Origin: G963668185 sp963668185 | GTDB taxonomy: Bacteria; Chloroflexota; Dehalococcoidia; Lucifugimonadales; G963668185 | Reading direction: 5' to 3' | NCBI GenBank assembly: GCA_963668185.1 | Contig: OY764162.1 | Location: 1,922,001 to 1,986,000, forward strand | Length of the DNA: 64,000 nt | Shown: piece after piece, positions 50,112-58,980 of the stretch | How positions within the stretch are numbered: position 1 is the first letter of the stretch | Layout: every line of letters starts with the position of its first letter | The notes under the pieces: generated by a model | Database searches by the model: none | The model's input: the letters and a program-made list of their open reading frames with translations, nothing else | Told to the model about the DNA's origin: nothing | Position numbers and translations under genes: made by a program

Positions 50112-51284
50112 ATGCAGGCGCAGCAGCGTAGGCAGCCGATGGAGCGGATCCAGCCGGGGTTGCCCTCGGAGTGGTACTTCGATCCCGGCATCTTCGAGCG
50201 GGAGATGGAGGCGATCTGGACGAGGGAGTGGCTGTACGTGGGCCGCTCCGAGGAGGTGGCGGAGCGGCGGGACTACAAGGTCGTGAGCATCGGGGACGAG
50301 CGGATCGTGCTGGCGCGGGACCTGGAGGGCCGGCTGCGGGCGTTTCACAACACGTGCCGGCATCGCGGCTCGATCCTGTGCACGGAGGACAGGGGCAGCT
50401 TCGAGGGCGGCTCGATCGTCTGCCCGTACCATGCCTGGACGTACTCGCTGGATGGCAGGCTGATCGCCACGCCGCACCAGCTTGAGTCGGCCGACTTCGA
50501 CATGGGGGACTATAGCCTGTACGGGGTGGCGGCGGGCGAGTGGGGCGGTTTCATGTTCGTCAACCTGGCGGGCGAGGACGCCGAGCCGCTGGAATCGACG
50601 CTGGACAACGTGCCGGAGCGGTTCGCCAACTTCCGCACGGAGCGGCTGAAGGTGGGCGTGAGCGAGACGTACGAGATGAACGTGAACTGGAAGGTGTTCT
50701 GGGAGAACTTTTCTGAATGCTTCCACTGCCCCAGCGTTCACCCGGAGCTTTCTAAGGTGGTGCCGATATTCGGGCAGGGGCTGCTGAGCGAGCTAGACCT
50801 GCCGCCGTCGCTGCGCCCGAACAGGGAGATCGAGGTGGACCCGGCGACGGGGCGCTCGAAGCCTGTGCTGGGCGAGGGCATGGTGACGTGGACGATGGAC
50901 GGGACGACGGACGTGCCGTACTTCCCGGACCTGACGGACGAGGAGAAGGCGCTGGGCCACTCGTTCGCGGTGATCCGGCCAAGCTGGTTCGTGGCGTTCC
51001 ACCCGGACTTTCTGAGGGTGGGCCAGATCACGGCGCGGGGGCCGGAGCGGACGGATCTGATCGTGGAGTGGCTGTTCCAGGAGAGCGTGCTGGCGGACCG
51101 GGAGTTCGACGCGCGGGAGCACGTGAGCCTGGGGATACTCATCACGGAGCAGGACGCGCAGGTGTGCGAGTACAACCAGCAGGGGCTGCGGTCGAACCGG
51201 CACGCGAACGGCGTCCTTGCGCCGCAGGAGTACGGGGTGGCGAGCATCCACGACTGGGTGAGGGAGCGGCTGGGCGAGGCGTAG
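50112..51284 (+). CDS. Rieske-type ring-hydroxylating dioxygenase alpha subunit
   Basis: A 390-aa oxygenase. The [2Fe-2S] Rieske site is C82-x-H84 (NTCRHRG) and C104-x2-H107 (CPYHAW). The mononuclear iron ligands are H205 and H210 in ENFSECFHCPSVHPEL. These enzymes dihydroxylate aromatic rings or demethylate quaternary amines. The RHD family with 'WKVFWENFSECFHC' includes choline- and stachydrine-type demethylases, so an N-methyl compound is possible given the amine oxidoreductase cluster downstream. ATG 50112 follows GCAGGAGG. No reductase subunit lies nearby. Confidence 0.87.
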   Translation: MQAQQRRQPMERIQPGLPSEWYFDPGIFEREMEAIWTREWLYVGRSEEVAERRDYKVVSIGDERIVLARDLEGRLRAFHNTCRHRGSILCTEDRGSFEGGSIVCPYHAWTYSLDGRLIATPHQLESADFDMGDYSLYGVAAGEWGGFMFVNLAGEDAEPLESTLDNVPERFANFRTERLKVGVSETYEMNVNWKVFWENFSECFHCPSVHPELSKVVPIFGQGLLSELDLPPSLRPNREIEVDPATGRSKPVLGEGMVTWTMDGTTDVPYFPDLTDEEKALGHSFAVIRPSWFVAFHPDFLRVGQITARGPERTDLIVEWLFQESVLADREFDAREHVSLGILITEQDAQVCEYNQQGLRSNRHANGVLAPQEYGVASIHDWVRERLGEA

Positions 51285-51315
51285 CGAGCGGCGGCCCTTC
51301 GGGGGGCACGGCGCG

Positions 51316-51377
51316 GCCCTTCGACAAGCTCAGGGCGAACGGGGTGGGGGCTAGGGCCGTTCGCGAACGGCCCCTAC
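51316..51377 (+). repeat. R3 followed by R4
   Basis: R3 at 51316-51343 and palindrome R4 at 51354-51377, downstream of the Rieske gene, with a partial R3 tail around 51381-51397. The R3-R4 order also occurs at 7250-7318. Confidence 0.85.
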
Positions 51378-51535
51378 GGCGGGGTCAGGGCGAACGGGTA
51401 ACTCCAAAGCCTCCCGCACGCCGCCGGCCCCCGCCCCCGGCGAGACGCGCGTTTGGCCGGGGCGCGGCGTTGGTGGCTTGCGGGGCGTCCTGGATTCCTC
51501 GGGGGACTCGGAATGACAGTGGCGACGGCGCTGGC

Positions 51536-52648
51536 TCATGGTTCGGGGGGTTCGGGTTCGGCATCGGGGTGTTCGGCGAGGGACGCGCCGGCCGACCCCA
51601 TCCCGGCCTTCCCCAGCAGACTGGGGAAGGGGTCAGACGGGTCGGGTTCGACTTCGGTGGGTTCGGGCGGATGGATTCCCGCCTTCGCGGCAATGACGGT
51701 TGGGTCATCGGGATATTCGGTCCAGGGGTCGAAGCCGCAGTCGCAGGATGCGGTGCGGTGAGGACATGCGATACGGATGGGGCCGCGGCATGAGTCGCGG
51801 ATGCGCCTGACCGCGTCCATGATTTCCCCGGCCGCTATGGACCTTTCGACGGCCGGCCGGGCGTGTTCGCTGAAGTAGTGCTCCTCTCCGTTGTGTATGA
51901 TCATGCTGGCGAGTTTGCTGGGGTAAACGACGCTGGGGTCCGGGGGCGGCGGGCGCCTGCCGACGGCGTCCATCAGGGCGTCGGCTGCTTTGGAGACGGC
52001 TCGATTGTTGACGCCGGTGTCTTCGCTGTGTCCGTATGTGTTGGAGTACGGGGGTTCGTAGCCGGCGAGGATGTCGGGAGCCCCATCCCTGCCTTCCCCA
52101 GCAGACTGGGGAAGGGGTGAGAGGGAGGCGCCAGCAGACTGGGGAAGGGGGTTTAGTTCTGCGTCGGGGTAGGTGTCGTGGTGGAGGGGGCCGGGTGCGT
52201 CGTCGAAGCCTCGGCGCAGCAGTTCTTTGGCGGCGTCTATGCGGTGGTGGGGTCCGAAGCCGGGCATGAAGCCTAGCATGACGTCTATGAGGAAGCGTAT
52301 GGCTTGTCGGCCTCCGTCGGTCTCGACGCGTATGAAGCGTGCGAGGTCGGGGTTGAGGCCGGTGGTGTCGAGGGTGTCTGTGGGAACCCCATCCCGTCCT
52401 TCCCCCTCGAGGGACTCGGGGCAGGCTCCGCCAGACTGGGGAAGGGGTTTGAGGCTGGCGAACTCTTTGGCTTCTTCGAAGCCTAGTTTGATGAGTTGGC
52501 GTGCGGCGTCGAGCCTGTGGTAGGGCTTGGCGTCGCGGATCTGGTCCTGCATGGCGGCGACGAGGAAGCGGACGATGAGTCTGCCGTCGTCGGTTTCTTC
52601 GCGTACGATGCGTTGTATGGGTGATATGGTCTGCGTTTCGGCATTCAT
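51536..52648 (-). CDS. Hypothetical helical-repeat protein with repeats embedded in frame
   Basis: A 370-aa protein from ATG 52648. Two related helical modules open it: RIVREETDDGRLIVRFLVAA...YHRLDAARQLIKLGFEEA and FIRVETDGGRQAIRFLIDVM...HHRIDAAKELLRRGFDDA. Between and after them, R1 copies are translated in frame as PLPQSGGACPESLEGEGRDG and PLPQSAG.. . A Cys/His patch (ACPHRTASCDCGFDPW) lies near residue 310. The tail includes translated R2 (VIAAKAGIHPPEP) and R1 (PFPSLLGKAGMG). I do not recognise the family. The repeats may be invaders tolerated in linkers. The C-terminal end may be read-through into repeat sequence. Confidence 0.55.
   Translation of the reverse strand: MNAETQTISPIQRIVREETDDGRLIVRFLVAAMQDQIRDAKPYHRLDAARQLIKLGFEEAKEFASLKPLPQSGGACPESLEGEGRDGVPTDTLDTTGLNPDLARFIRVETDGGRQAIRFLIDVMLGFMPGFGPHHRIDAAKELLRRGFDDAPGPLHHDTYPDAELNPLPQSAGASLSPLPQSAGEGRDGAPDILAGYEPPYSNTYGHSEDTGVNNRAVSKAADALMDAVGRRPPPPDPSVVYPSKLASMIIHNGEEHYFSEHARPAVERSIAAGEIMDAVRRIRDSCRGPIRIACPHRTASCDCGFDPWTEYPDDPTVIAAKAGIHPPEPTEVEPDPSDPFPSLLGKAGMGSAGASLAEHPDAEPEPPEP
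51596..51640 (+). repeat. R1 copy inside a coding sequence
   Basis: Lies within the 51536-52648 gene and is translated on the minus strand as PFPSLLGKAGMG. Confidence 0.85.
51671..51699 (+). repeat. R2 variant inside a coding sequence
   Basis: ATGGATTCCCGCCTTCGCGG variant, translated on the minus strand as VIAAKAGIHP. Confidence 0.75.
52080..52151 (+). repeat. Double R1 copy inside a coding sequence
   Basis: A full R1 followed by a second half copy (CAGCAGACTGGGGAAGGGGG) that encode the second PLPQSAG linker. Confidence 0.85.
52387..52450 (+). repeat. R1-type copy with expanded loop inside a coding sequence
   Basis: CTTCCCC and CTGGGGAAGG arms are separated by CTCGAGGGACTCGGGGCAGG, similar to the units at 55958-56030. 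It encodes the first linker. Confidence 0.75.
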
Positions 52649-53282
52649 AGGTTCTAGGATAGCGAGCGCGTACCAGTGTGTCAAGGGGGAGGGGGAGTGG
52701 ATAGTGAATAGTGGTTAGTGGCGAGAAGGGGAGCGGACGGGCGGTTGGTTGATGGGGGCGGTCCTTCGACAGGCTCAGGGCGAACGGATTGGAGCGCGGG
52801 AGGCTGTAGGTTCCTCGGGGGACTCGGAACGACAGTGTGCGGGGGTTGGCTCATGGTTCGGTAGGTTCACCACGGACGGCGTTGGGGCGGATGGATTCCC
52901 GCCTGCGCGGGAATGACGGCGAGAGTGGGGGCGGCTGCCGTGGAAGGAGGTTGGTGGCGTGCGGGAGGCTGTAGGTTCCTCGGGGACTCGGGGCGGGCTC
53001 TTGCGAACGGCCCCTACATTCGGAGGGCTGGCAGTCGGGGACGTGCCCCGCCCCGCTGGATTCCGGCTGGCCCCGGTTCACGCTGGCGCGTGAATGCCGG
53101 AATGACGGTTGGGGGCAGGCTGGGCGCGGGGGTGACGCTGGGTGCGGGGTTGCGGTTGACCGTTGGTTGGGGGCGTGTTACGTTCGGCTGGCTGCCAGCG
53201 CCTTGCCCTGTTGCAGGTTGTGCCGCGTAGTTTTGGCACGAGAGGGTCGCGGGGGACGCGTGGGCAGCGCGGTGGTGCGAAG
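52649..53282. other. Repeat-rich intergenic region
   Basis: 634 bp between the divergent hypothetical gene and the FAD/BFD oxidoreductase gene. It holds R3 at 52761-52787, an R3 variant at 52853-52879, an R2 variant at 52891-52919, a half R4 near 52998-53018 and a rearranged R2 at 53048-53108. Open frames here are repeat-derived. The promoter of the downstream operon probably lies within 53110-53280, but I cannot point to it. Confidence 0.6.
52761..52919 (+). repeat. Cluster of R3, R3-variant and R2-variant repeats
   Basis: R3 (52761-52787), R3 variant (52853-52879) and R2 variant (52891-52919) in tandem. The intervening CCTCGGGGGACTCGGAA motif also occurs near 51495-51515. Confidence 0.75.
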
Positions 53283-54722
53283 ATGTTCGACCTCGACCGT
53301 GAGCGCGCGAGGCAGGAGCGCGTCCAAGTGGCTGTCGTGGGCGCCGGGCCCGCCGGGGTTTCGGCGGCGCTGACGGCGGCGCGCGCGGGGCTGGGCGTCG
53401 CGCTGATCGACGAGCATCCCATCGCTACGGACGTTATGGCCCAGGACATCCCCCTGTTCTTCGGGCAGCGCATGCTGGCGACCACGGCAAACCGCGGGCT
53501 GATGCTGGAGCGCGTTACGGCGAACAATCCCCTTATCGCGGAAGCGGTCGACGCGGGCGTTGACGTGAAGCTGGGGACGTCGGTCTGGAGCAGCGAGCCG
53601 GACGGGACGCTGGGGCTGGCGGACGGCGAACGGTCGTGGCTGCTGAGTTACGAGTACGGGGTGTTCGCGACGGGAGCGCGGGACCTCTGCCTGGCCTTCG
53701 ACGGCTGGGGGAAGGCGGGCGTCATGGGGGCGGGGGCGGCGCTCGCGCTTATGGACCGGTACCAGGCTTTTTCGGGCAGGCGGATCGTGGCGCTGGGGGC
53801 AGGCGACCTGGGGCTGCACGTGGCGTTGCGGGCTATCGAGCACGGGCTGGAGGTGGCGGCGATCGTCGATGCGGGTGCGTCTCCAGGCGCGAGGCCCGAG
53901 CTACTCCAGAGGGCCGAGGCCGAGGGTATTCCGGTCTATGGGTCGCACACCGTCCGGAGGGCGTTGGGGCCGGACGAAGTGGAGGGGCTTCAGATCGCGC
54001 CGGTCGGCAACGGCGGCGGCGGGACGGTGGAGATCGAGTGCGACACGGTGTGCATGGCTATCGGCATGGCGCCGTCGGTGGAGCTGATGTACTGGGCGGG
54101 CGTGGAGCTCAACTTCGAGCCGGGCAGAGGCGGCTTCGCGCCGGCGCTGAACGAGGATCTTCGGACGACTAACGAGAAGATATACGTCGCGGGAGACGCC
54201 GCGGGGTTCACCGAGGGGCGGTACGTCGATCCGGCGCACGCGGAGGAGCAGGGCGCGAGGGCCGGCGCGGCGATCGCGGCGGCGAGCGGGGCCGCGTCGC
54301 CGCCTGACCGGCGGGGCGACGCGGGCGGACGGGCGGACGGCGCGGGCGACGGGGCGGTGGTTGACGCGCGCAGGGCGTGGCTGGACTCGCTGAGCCTTTC
54401 GAAGGGGGCGGACACGGTGGTCTGCCTGTGCGAAGAGGTGACACGGGGGGACGTGCTGGCGACGGTGCGGCGCGGCGCGGGACATCCGGACCACCTCAAG
54501 AGGCTCACAAGGGCCGGAATGGGACACTGCCAGGGGCGCAGGTGCCGGGAGCAGATCCAGATGATCGTGTCCGACAGCACGGAGAGCGCGTTGCGGGAGG
54601 TGCCGCTGGCGTCGTACCGGCCGCCGTTTCGTCCGGTGCCGCTGGCGGTGCTGGCTAACCAGGATGAGACGGACGACGAGCGGGCGCTGTACGAGGGGAC
54701 GCCGTATGACGAGATTACGTGA
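53283..54722 (+). CDS. FAD/[2Fe-2S] oxidoreductase, alpha subunit of an amine/opine oxidase
   Basis: A 479-aa protein. The FAD motif is VQVAVVGAGPAGVSAALTAA, a second nucleotide fold RRIVALGAGDLGLHVALRAI, and a C-terminal FAD segment EKIYVAGDAAGFTEGRYVD. After a low-complexity linker (about 365-400), a BFD-like [2Fe-2S] domain has VCLCEEVTRGDVLATV and GHCQGRRCREQI. The layout matches the A subunits of octopine/nopaline oxidase, hydrogen-cyanide synthase HcnB and sarcosine-type dehydrogenases. The partner DAO-fold subunit follows with a 17-nt overlap. ATG 53283 is the first codon with homology. The linker contains SLSLSKGAD, likely translated R3-type repeat. Confidence 0.83.
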   Translation: MFDLDRERARQERVQVAVVGAGPAGVSAALTAARAGLGVALIDEHPIATDVMAQDIPLFFGQRMLATTANRGLMLERVTANNPLIAEAVDAGVDVKLGTSVWSSEPDGTLGLADGERSWLLSYEYGVFATGARDLCLAFDGWGKAGVMGAGAALALMDRYQAFSGRRIVALGAGDLGLHVALRAIEHGLEVAAIVDAGASPGARPELLQRAEAEGIPVYGSHTVRRALGPDEVEGLQIAPVGNGGGGTVEIECDTVCMAIGMAPSVELMYWAGVELNFEPGRGGFAPALNEDLRTTNEKIYVAGDAAGFTEGRYVDPAHAEEQGARAGAAIAAASGAASPPDRRGDAGGRADGAGDGAVVDARRAWLDSLSLSKGADTVVCLCEEVTRGDVLATVRRGAGHPDHLKRLTRAGMGHCQGRRCREQIQMIVSDSTESALREVPLASYRPPFRPVPLAVLANQDETDDERALYEGTPYDEIT

Positions 54723-55896
54723 CGGAGCGGATGTAGTTGTTGTTGGGGGAGGGGTGATTGGGCTTTCGACGGCGTATTTCCTGGCGAAGGGGGGGATGGA
54801 CGTCGCGCTGGTGGACAGGGGCATACCCGGCTGGGAGGCGTCCGGCAGGAACGGCGGCTGGGCGGTGGGGTACGACCACGATGACGGGCGGATGCCGCTG
54901 GCGCTGAAGTCGATCGAGATATGGAAGACGCTGGACGACGAACTGGAGTCGCCGACGGAGTTCGTGCTCGGCGGCTCGGTCATGGTGGCGCTGACGGAGA
55001 TGGACTCGGTGTACATGGCCCACAGCGCGGACTTGAAGGAGAAGTGGGGCGTGGAGACGCAGGACCTGGACCTGCAGGGCATCAGGGAGTTTCTTCCGGG
55101 ATGCACCTCGCGGGCGCTGGCGGGCGTCTTCGTGCCGGAGAGCGGACAGGCGAACCCGCAACTGACGAGCCAGGCCTGGGTCTGGGGGATACTGCGCGAG
55201 GGGGGCAGAATCCACGAGCATACGACGGTGACGGGGGTAACGACGTCGGGCGGCAGGGTCACGGGCGTGGAGACGACGTCGGGGCACATCGGCGCGGACA
55301 AGGTTGTTAACGCGGCGGGGCCGTACGCGCGGGTGATCGCGGAGATGGTGGAGCACACGCTGCCGATAGAGCCGGTGCGAATAGAGATCCTGTGCACTGC
55401 GCCTGCGCCGCCGATGACGACGGCGACGTTCGGCGGGATGGGGCTGTACTGCCGCCAGGCGGAGAAGGGGCACTTCCACTTCGGCGGCGGCAGGTACGAG
55501 CGCATGGATCCGGCGGGGCCGGCGCACAAGCCGACGACGGCGCTGATGACTCGCGGCATCGCGAAGAGGTTCGTGGACTTCATGCCGGGGCTGGGCCACC
55601 TGCCGGTGCTGAGGACGTGGGCGGGGATCATGGACGTTACGCCGGACAATCTGCCGTTCATTGGGCGGCTGGGCCACCCTGAGGGGATGTACGTGAACGC
55701 GGGCTTCGGCGGAGTGGGCTTCAGCAACAGCCCGGGCGCGGGCAAGGCGCTCAGCGAGGTCATTTTGGACGGCGAGTGCTCGTTCGACATAAGCGGGCTT
55801 GCGCCGGAGCGGTTCGGGGACGACCTGGATTATTCGCCGCCGATGGTTGGGTCTTTCAGGAGGGCGTTTCAGGACGACGAGTTGCATTTGGTCTGA
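54706..55896 (+). CDS. FAD-dependent amine/D-amino-acid oxidoreductase, beta subunit
   Basis: A 396-aa DAO-fold flavoprotein. The FAD motif is ADVVVVGGGVIGLSTAYFLA and SGRNGGWAVGYDHDD follows. The C-terminal stretch GFGGVGFSNSPGAGKALSEV closes the FAD site. It resembles OoxB/HcnC and sarcosine oxidase beta-type subunits that oxidise secondary amines. ATG 54706 starts inside the end of the alpha-subunit gene, showing tight coupling. A peptide/opine-type importer follows in the same direction, so the substrate is probably an imported amino-acid-derived secondary amine; this is inference. Confidence 0.84.
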   Translation: MTRLRDGADVVVVGGGVIGLSTAYFLAKGGMDVALVDRGIPGWEASGRNGGWAVGYDHDDGRMPLALKSIEIWKTLDDELESPTEFVLGGSVMVALTEMDSVYMAHSADLKEKWGVETQDLDLQGIREFLPGCTSRALAGVFVPESGQANPQLTSQAWVWGILREGGRIHEHTTVTGVTTSGGRVTGVETTSGHIGADKVVNAAGPYARVIAEMVEHTLPIEPVRIEILCTAPAPPMTTATFGGMGLYCRQAEKGHFHFGGGRYERMDPAGPAHKPTTALMTRGIAKRFVDFMPGLGHLPVLRTWAGIMDVTPDNLPFIGRLGHPEGMYVNAGFGGVGFSNSPGAGKALSEVILDGECSFDISGLAPERFGDDLDYSPPMVGSFRRAFQDDELHLV

Positions 55897-55910
55897 GTTG
55901 CGGGGGAGAA

Positions 55911-56040
55911 CCCCATCCCGGCCTTCCCCAGCAGACTGGGGAAGGGGTCAGAGAGGGACTTGGGGCAGGCTCGGCAGACTGGGGAAGGGGTCAGAGAGGG
56001 ACTTGGGGCAGGCTCCGCAGACTGGGGAAGGGGTCAAGGA
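55911..56040 (+). repeat. Three tandem R1-type units
   Basis: One canonical R1 followed by two units in which the left arm is replaced by GACTTGGGGCAGGCTC(C)GCAG, each ending ACTGGGGAAGGGGTCA. The block lies between the beta-subunit gene and the binding-protein gene. Confidence 0.85.
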
Positions 56041-56090
56041 AGGACGAAAGAGCGGGTAGCAGGCGGAATCGGTGTCAATGGGAGGTGAGC

Positions 56091-57938
56091 ATGATATCGA
56101 GACGTAGGAAGTATGGGATCTGGAGCGCGCTGTTCATGGCGCTCGCCCTGGGGCTGGCGCTTGCGTTCGTGGCGGCGTGCGCGGGCGCGGAGGAAGACGC
56201 GGACGATGTGGAAGCCGAGCCTGAAGCGGAGCAGACGGAGGCGACCGCCGAGCCGACGGCGTCCACTTCGGAGTCTGAGTTCGAGGGCTTCGAGGAGGTG
56301 GAAGTGGCGGAGCCGGACGCTGTCGCGGCGGAGGCCCGGCTGGCGCCGGACGGCCAGTACGGGGGAATCCTCCGAACGATGACCGGGGACGACCCGGCGA
56401 CGCTGGACTACATGAAGATCAGGGGCATCGGCACGGTGCAGCGCACTAACCCGGCGGGGAACATGCTTTGGCGCCTGCACCCGCTGGAGGAAGGCCGGGT
56501 GCTGAACGACCTGGTGGAGACGTGGGAGATAGCCGACGGGGGCATGGAGTACACGCTGCGCCTCAAGGAGGGCGTCCAGTTCCACTCCGGTTCGCTGGTG
56601 GCGGACCGCCCCGGAGCGGGCACGTCCCTGGACTGCGCGGACGTGAAGCACACGCTGGAGAAGTTCGGCAATCCTGAGTGGAGCCAGAGCTCCAACTACG
56701 TTTACGCGATAGCTTCGATCGAGTGCCCGAGCGACCTCGAAGTGAAGCTCGTGCTCTCGGCGCCCGACTCCGGGCTGGTGCAGAAGCTGTCGGTTGGGTG
56801 GTCGGCGATCATTCCGAGCGAGATGCCGTACGAGGACATGGAAACGACGGTCATGGGCACGGGGCCTTTCATCTTCAAGGAGCACATCACGGGCGAGAAG
56901 GCGGTGCTCGTGAGGAACGAGGCGTATTTCCGCGACGGGCTGCCGTACCTGGACGAGTACCACAACTTCGTGATCCCGGACTGGGACGCGATGATCGGCA
57001 TCTTCCGGAGCGGCCAGCTTGACATGACGTCGCCGCACCAGGGGGTGGGGCCGCAGCAGGCGTCGGTCATCAAGGAGAGCAATCCCGAGGTGATCGTGGA
57101 CCTGCGGGCGAAGCTGTGGTGGAACACGTTCGGGGGGCCGCTGGACAAGGAGCCGTGGAGCGACTTGCGCGTCCGGCAGGCGTTCAGCCTGTGCCTGGAC
57201 AGGGTGGGCGCGGGCGAGGTGTACACGTACAGCACGAACGTGCCGGGTGGGTACCAGCCGCACTGGACGCAGTGGAGCCTTCCATCGGAAGAGGTCGCGA
57301 GCCTGATGACGCTGGGAATCTCCGACCAGTTCGGGGCGAACATGGACGCGCGGCGGGCGAAGGCGCGGGAGCTGCTGTCGGACTACGGCGGCTACAGTCC
57401 GGACAACCCGCTAAAGATGGACTTCATGGGAGACCCGGTGTGGAGCGGATTCGCGTATTACCAGGACACGATGAGCGACTGCGGATTCGACTTCCAGTTG
57501 GACGAAGTGGCGGACTTCTCGGTGGCCGAGCAGCGGCGAATCGAGGGCAACTTCTTCCTGGGCGAGATGTACGGCGTGACGGGCGTCGTGGAGCCGACGC
57601 TGATCTACGCGGACCCGTTCATCACGGGCGGCGGCACGAACATGACGGGTTACAGCAACCCGGAACTGGACGAGTTGTACGCGCAGCTTGTCTCGGAGGC
57701 GGACGCGGCGACGCGCGTGGACATCACGCACCAGATGGAGCGCATCCTGCTTACGGACATGCCGTCGGTGATGATCTACTGGTATGACGAGGGAATGGCC
57801 TGGTGGCCGTGGCTGAAGAACTGGTGTCACTGCGACGCCGGCTACTACAGCATCCTCAACATGGAAGAGGTCTGGATCGACATGGACGAGGCGACCCGGC
57901 TGAGCCGGCCGTCGGACGTGGCCAGCATCTCGCAGTAG
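56091..57938 (+). CDS. ABC transporter substrate-binding lipoprotein, family 5 (peptide/opine type)
   Basis: A 615-aa extracytoplasmic binding protein. ATG 56091 follows GGGAGGTGAGC. The signal YGIWSALFMALALGLALAFV ends at lipobox AACAG. An acidic Thr/Ser/Glu-rich tether leads into the SBP family 5 domain: GGILRTMTGDDPATLDYMKI, LVETWEIADGGMEYTLRLKE and DMETTVMGTGPFIFKEHITG. Longer open frames upstream cross the R1 repeats and are not used. It delivers substrate to the two permeases downstream. The Trp/Tyr-rich end (YWYDEGMAWWPWLKNW) may line the pocket. Confidence 0.87.
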   Translation: MISRRRKYGIWSALFMALALGLALAFVAACAGAEEDADDVEAEPEAEQTEATAEPTASTSESEFEGFEEVEVAEPDAVAAEARLAPDGQYGGILRTMTGDDPATLDYMKIRGIGTVQRTNPAGNMLWRLHPLEEGRVLNDLVETWEIADGGMEYTLRLKEGVQFHSGSLVADRPGAGTSLDCADVKHTLEKFGNPEWSQSSNYVYAIASIECPSDLEVKLVLSAPDSGLVQKLSVGWSAIIPSEMPYEDMETTVMGTGPFIFKEHITGEKAVLVRNEAYFRDGLPYLDEYHNFVIPDWDAMIGIFRSGQLDMTSPHQGVGPQQASVIKESNPEVIVDLRAKLWWNTFGGPLDKEPWSDLRVRQAFSLCLDRVGAGEVYTYSTNVPGGYQPHWTQWSLPSEEVASLMTLGISDQFGANMDARRAKARELLSDYGGYSPDNPLKMDFMGDPVWSGFAYYQDTMSDCGFDFQLDEVADFSVAEQRRIEGNFFLGEMYGVTGVVEPTLIYADPFITGGGTNMTGYSNPELDELYAQLVSEADAATRVDITHQMERILLTDMPSVMIYWYDEGMAWWPWLKNWCHCDAGYYSILNMEEVWIDMDEATRLSRPSDVASISQ

Positions 57939-57963
57939 GGACGGGTCGGATAGGGAGTTAGAC

Positions 57964-58005
57964 GCGGGGCCGGCTGGCCGAACCGAGCAGGGCAGCCGGC
58001 CCCGC
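57964..58005 (+). terminator. Strong intercistronic hairpin
   Basis: GCGGGGCCGGCT and AGCCGGCCCCGC form a perfect 12-bp stem around an 18-nt loop, without a U tract. Placed between the binding-protein and permease genes, it more likely stabilises the upstream mRNA or attenuates than ends transcription fully, giving more binding protein than permease. Confidence 0.6.
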
Positions 58006-58023
58006 CAGAGAAGGACGGGGGAA

Positions 58024-58980
58024 TTGCGGGCATACCTCTTCAGAAGGTCGCTAATCGGCCTGCTGACGGTGCTTGGGGTCGCGACGGCGACGTTCCTGCT
58101 GCTCCGCATCATGCCCGGGGACCCGGCGGTCGCGGCGCTGGGGGACCCGGGCAAGAGCGGCGCGAGCATGGAGCAGGTGGAGGCCCTGCGCGAGCAGTGG
58201 GGGCTCAACCGTCCGCTGCACGTGCAGTACTTCAGCTGGCTGTGGGGAGCGGCGCGCTTCGATTTCGGAGAGTCGCTGCGTAGCAGGAAGCCGGTGCTGG
58301 AGGAGTACGCGCGCAAGCTGCCGGTGACGGCGAGCATCGTGATCCTGGCGACGGCGCTGACGCTGGTGGTGGCGGTGCCCGCGGGCATTGTGTCGGCGCT
58401 GAAGCAGGACACGGCCCTGGACTACGTGGTCAGGGTGATCAGCCTGGCGGGCCTTTCGCTGCCGTCGTTCTGGGTGGCCGTGCTCATAATCGTGGGCCTG
58501 GTGCGCTACTTCCAGTGGCTGCCGCCGATCGACTTCGCGCCGATCTGGGAGGACCCGGTGCGGTCGTTCAAGCAGTTCATCCTGCCGGCGTTCGCGGTGG
58601 CTTTCGCGACGATCGGGATGGTGGCGCGGCTGACGCGGTCCGCGATGCTGGAGGTGATGCGCGAGGACTACGTGCGGACGGCGCGGGCGAAGGGTCTCCA
58701 GGAGCGACTCATCACGTACAGGCACGCGCTGCGGAACGCGATCCTGCCGGTGATGACGGCCATGGGGATGTACATCGGATTCGGGATAGGCGGGCTGATC
58801 GTGGTGGAGGTGGCGTTCAACGTCAACGGGGTGGGCAGGTACCTGATCGCGGCGGTGCAGCGGCGGGACTATCCTGTCGTCGAGGCCGTGACGCTGGCGG
58901 CGGCGTTCTTCATCGTGGCGACGAACATCCTGGTTGACGTGCTGTACGCGTTCCTCGACCCGAGGATCAGGTACACATGA
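58024..58980 (+). CDS. ABC transporter permease, DppB type
   Basis: A 318-aa inner-membrane subunit. RAYLFRRSLIGLLTVLGVAT and FLLLRIMPGDPAVAALGDPG are the DppB/OppB N-terminal pattern. Six helices follow, and the EAA loop contacting the ATPase is YVRTARAKGLQERLITYRHA. TTG 58024 sits 8 nt after AAGGA. Its last codons overlap the next gene (ACATGA). No ATPase genes follow; they must be encoded elsewhere. Confidence 0.9.
   Translation: MRAYLFRRSLIGLLTVLGVATATFLLLRIMPGDPAVAALGDPGKSGASMEQVEALREQWGLNRPLHVQYFSWLWGAARFDFGESLRSRKPVLEEYARKLPVTASIVILATALTLVVAVPAGIVSALKQDTALDYVVRVISLAGLSLPSFWVAVLIIVGLVRYFQWLPPIDFAPIWEDPVRSFKQFILPAFAVAFATIGMVARLTRSAMLEVMREDYVRTARAKGLQERLITYRHALRNAILPVMTAMGMYIGFGIGGLIVVEVAFNVNGVGRYLIAAVQRRDYPVVEAVTLAAAFFIVATNILVDVLYAFLDPRIRYT

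Noticed and set aside
55911..56040. Three R1-type units as a small CRISPR or regulator-binding array
   Set aside because: The units are degenerate copies of a genome-dispersed palindrome with nearly no unique spacer.
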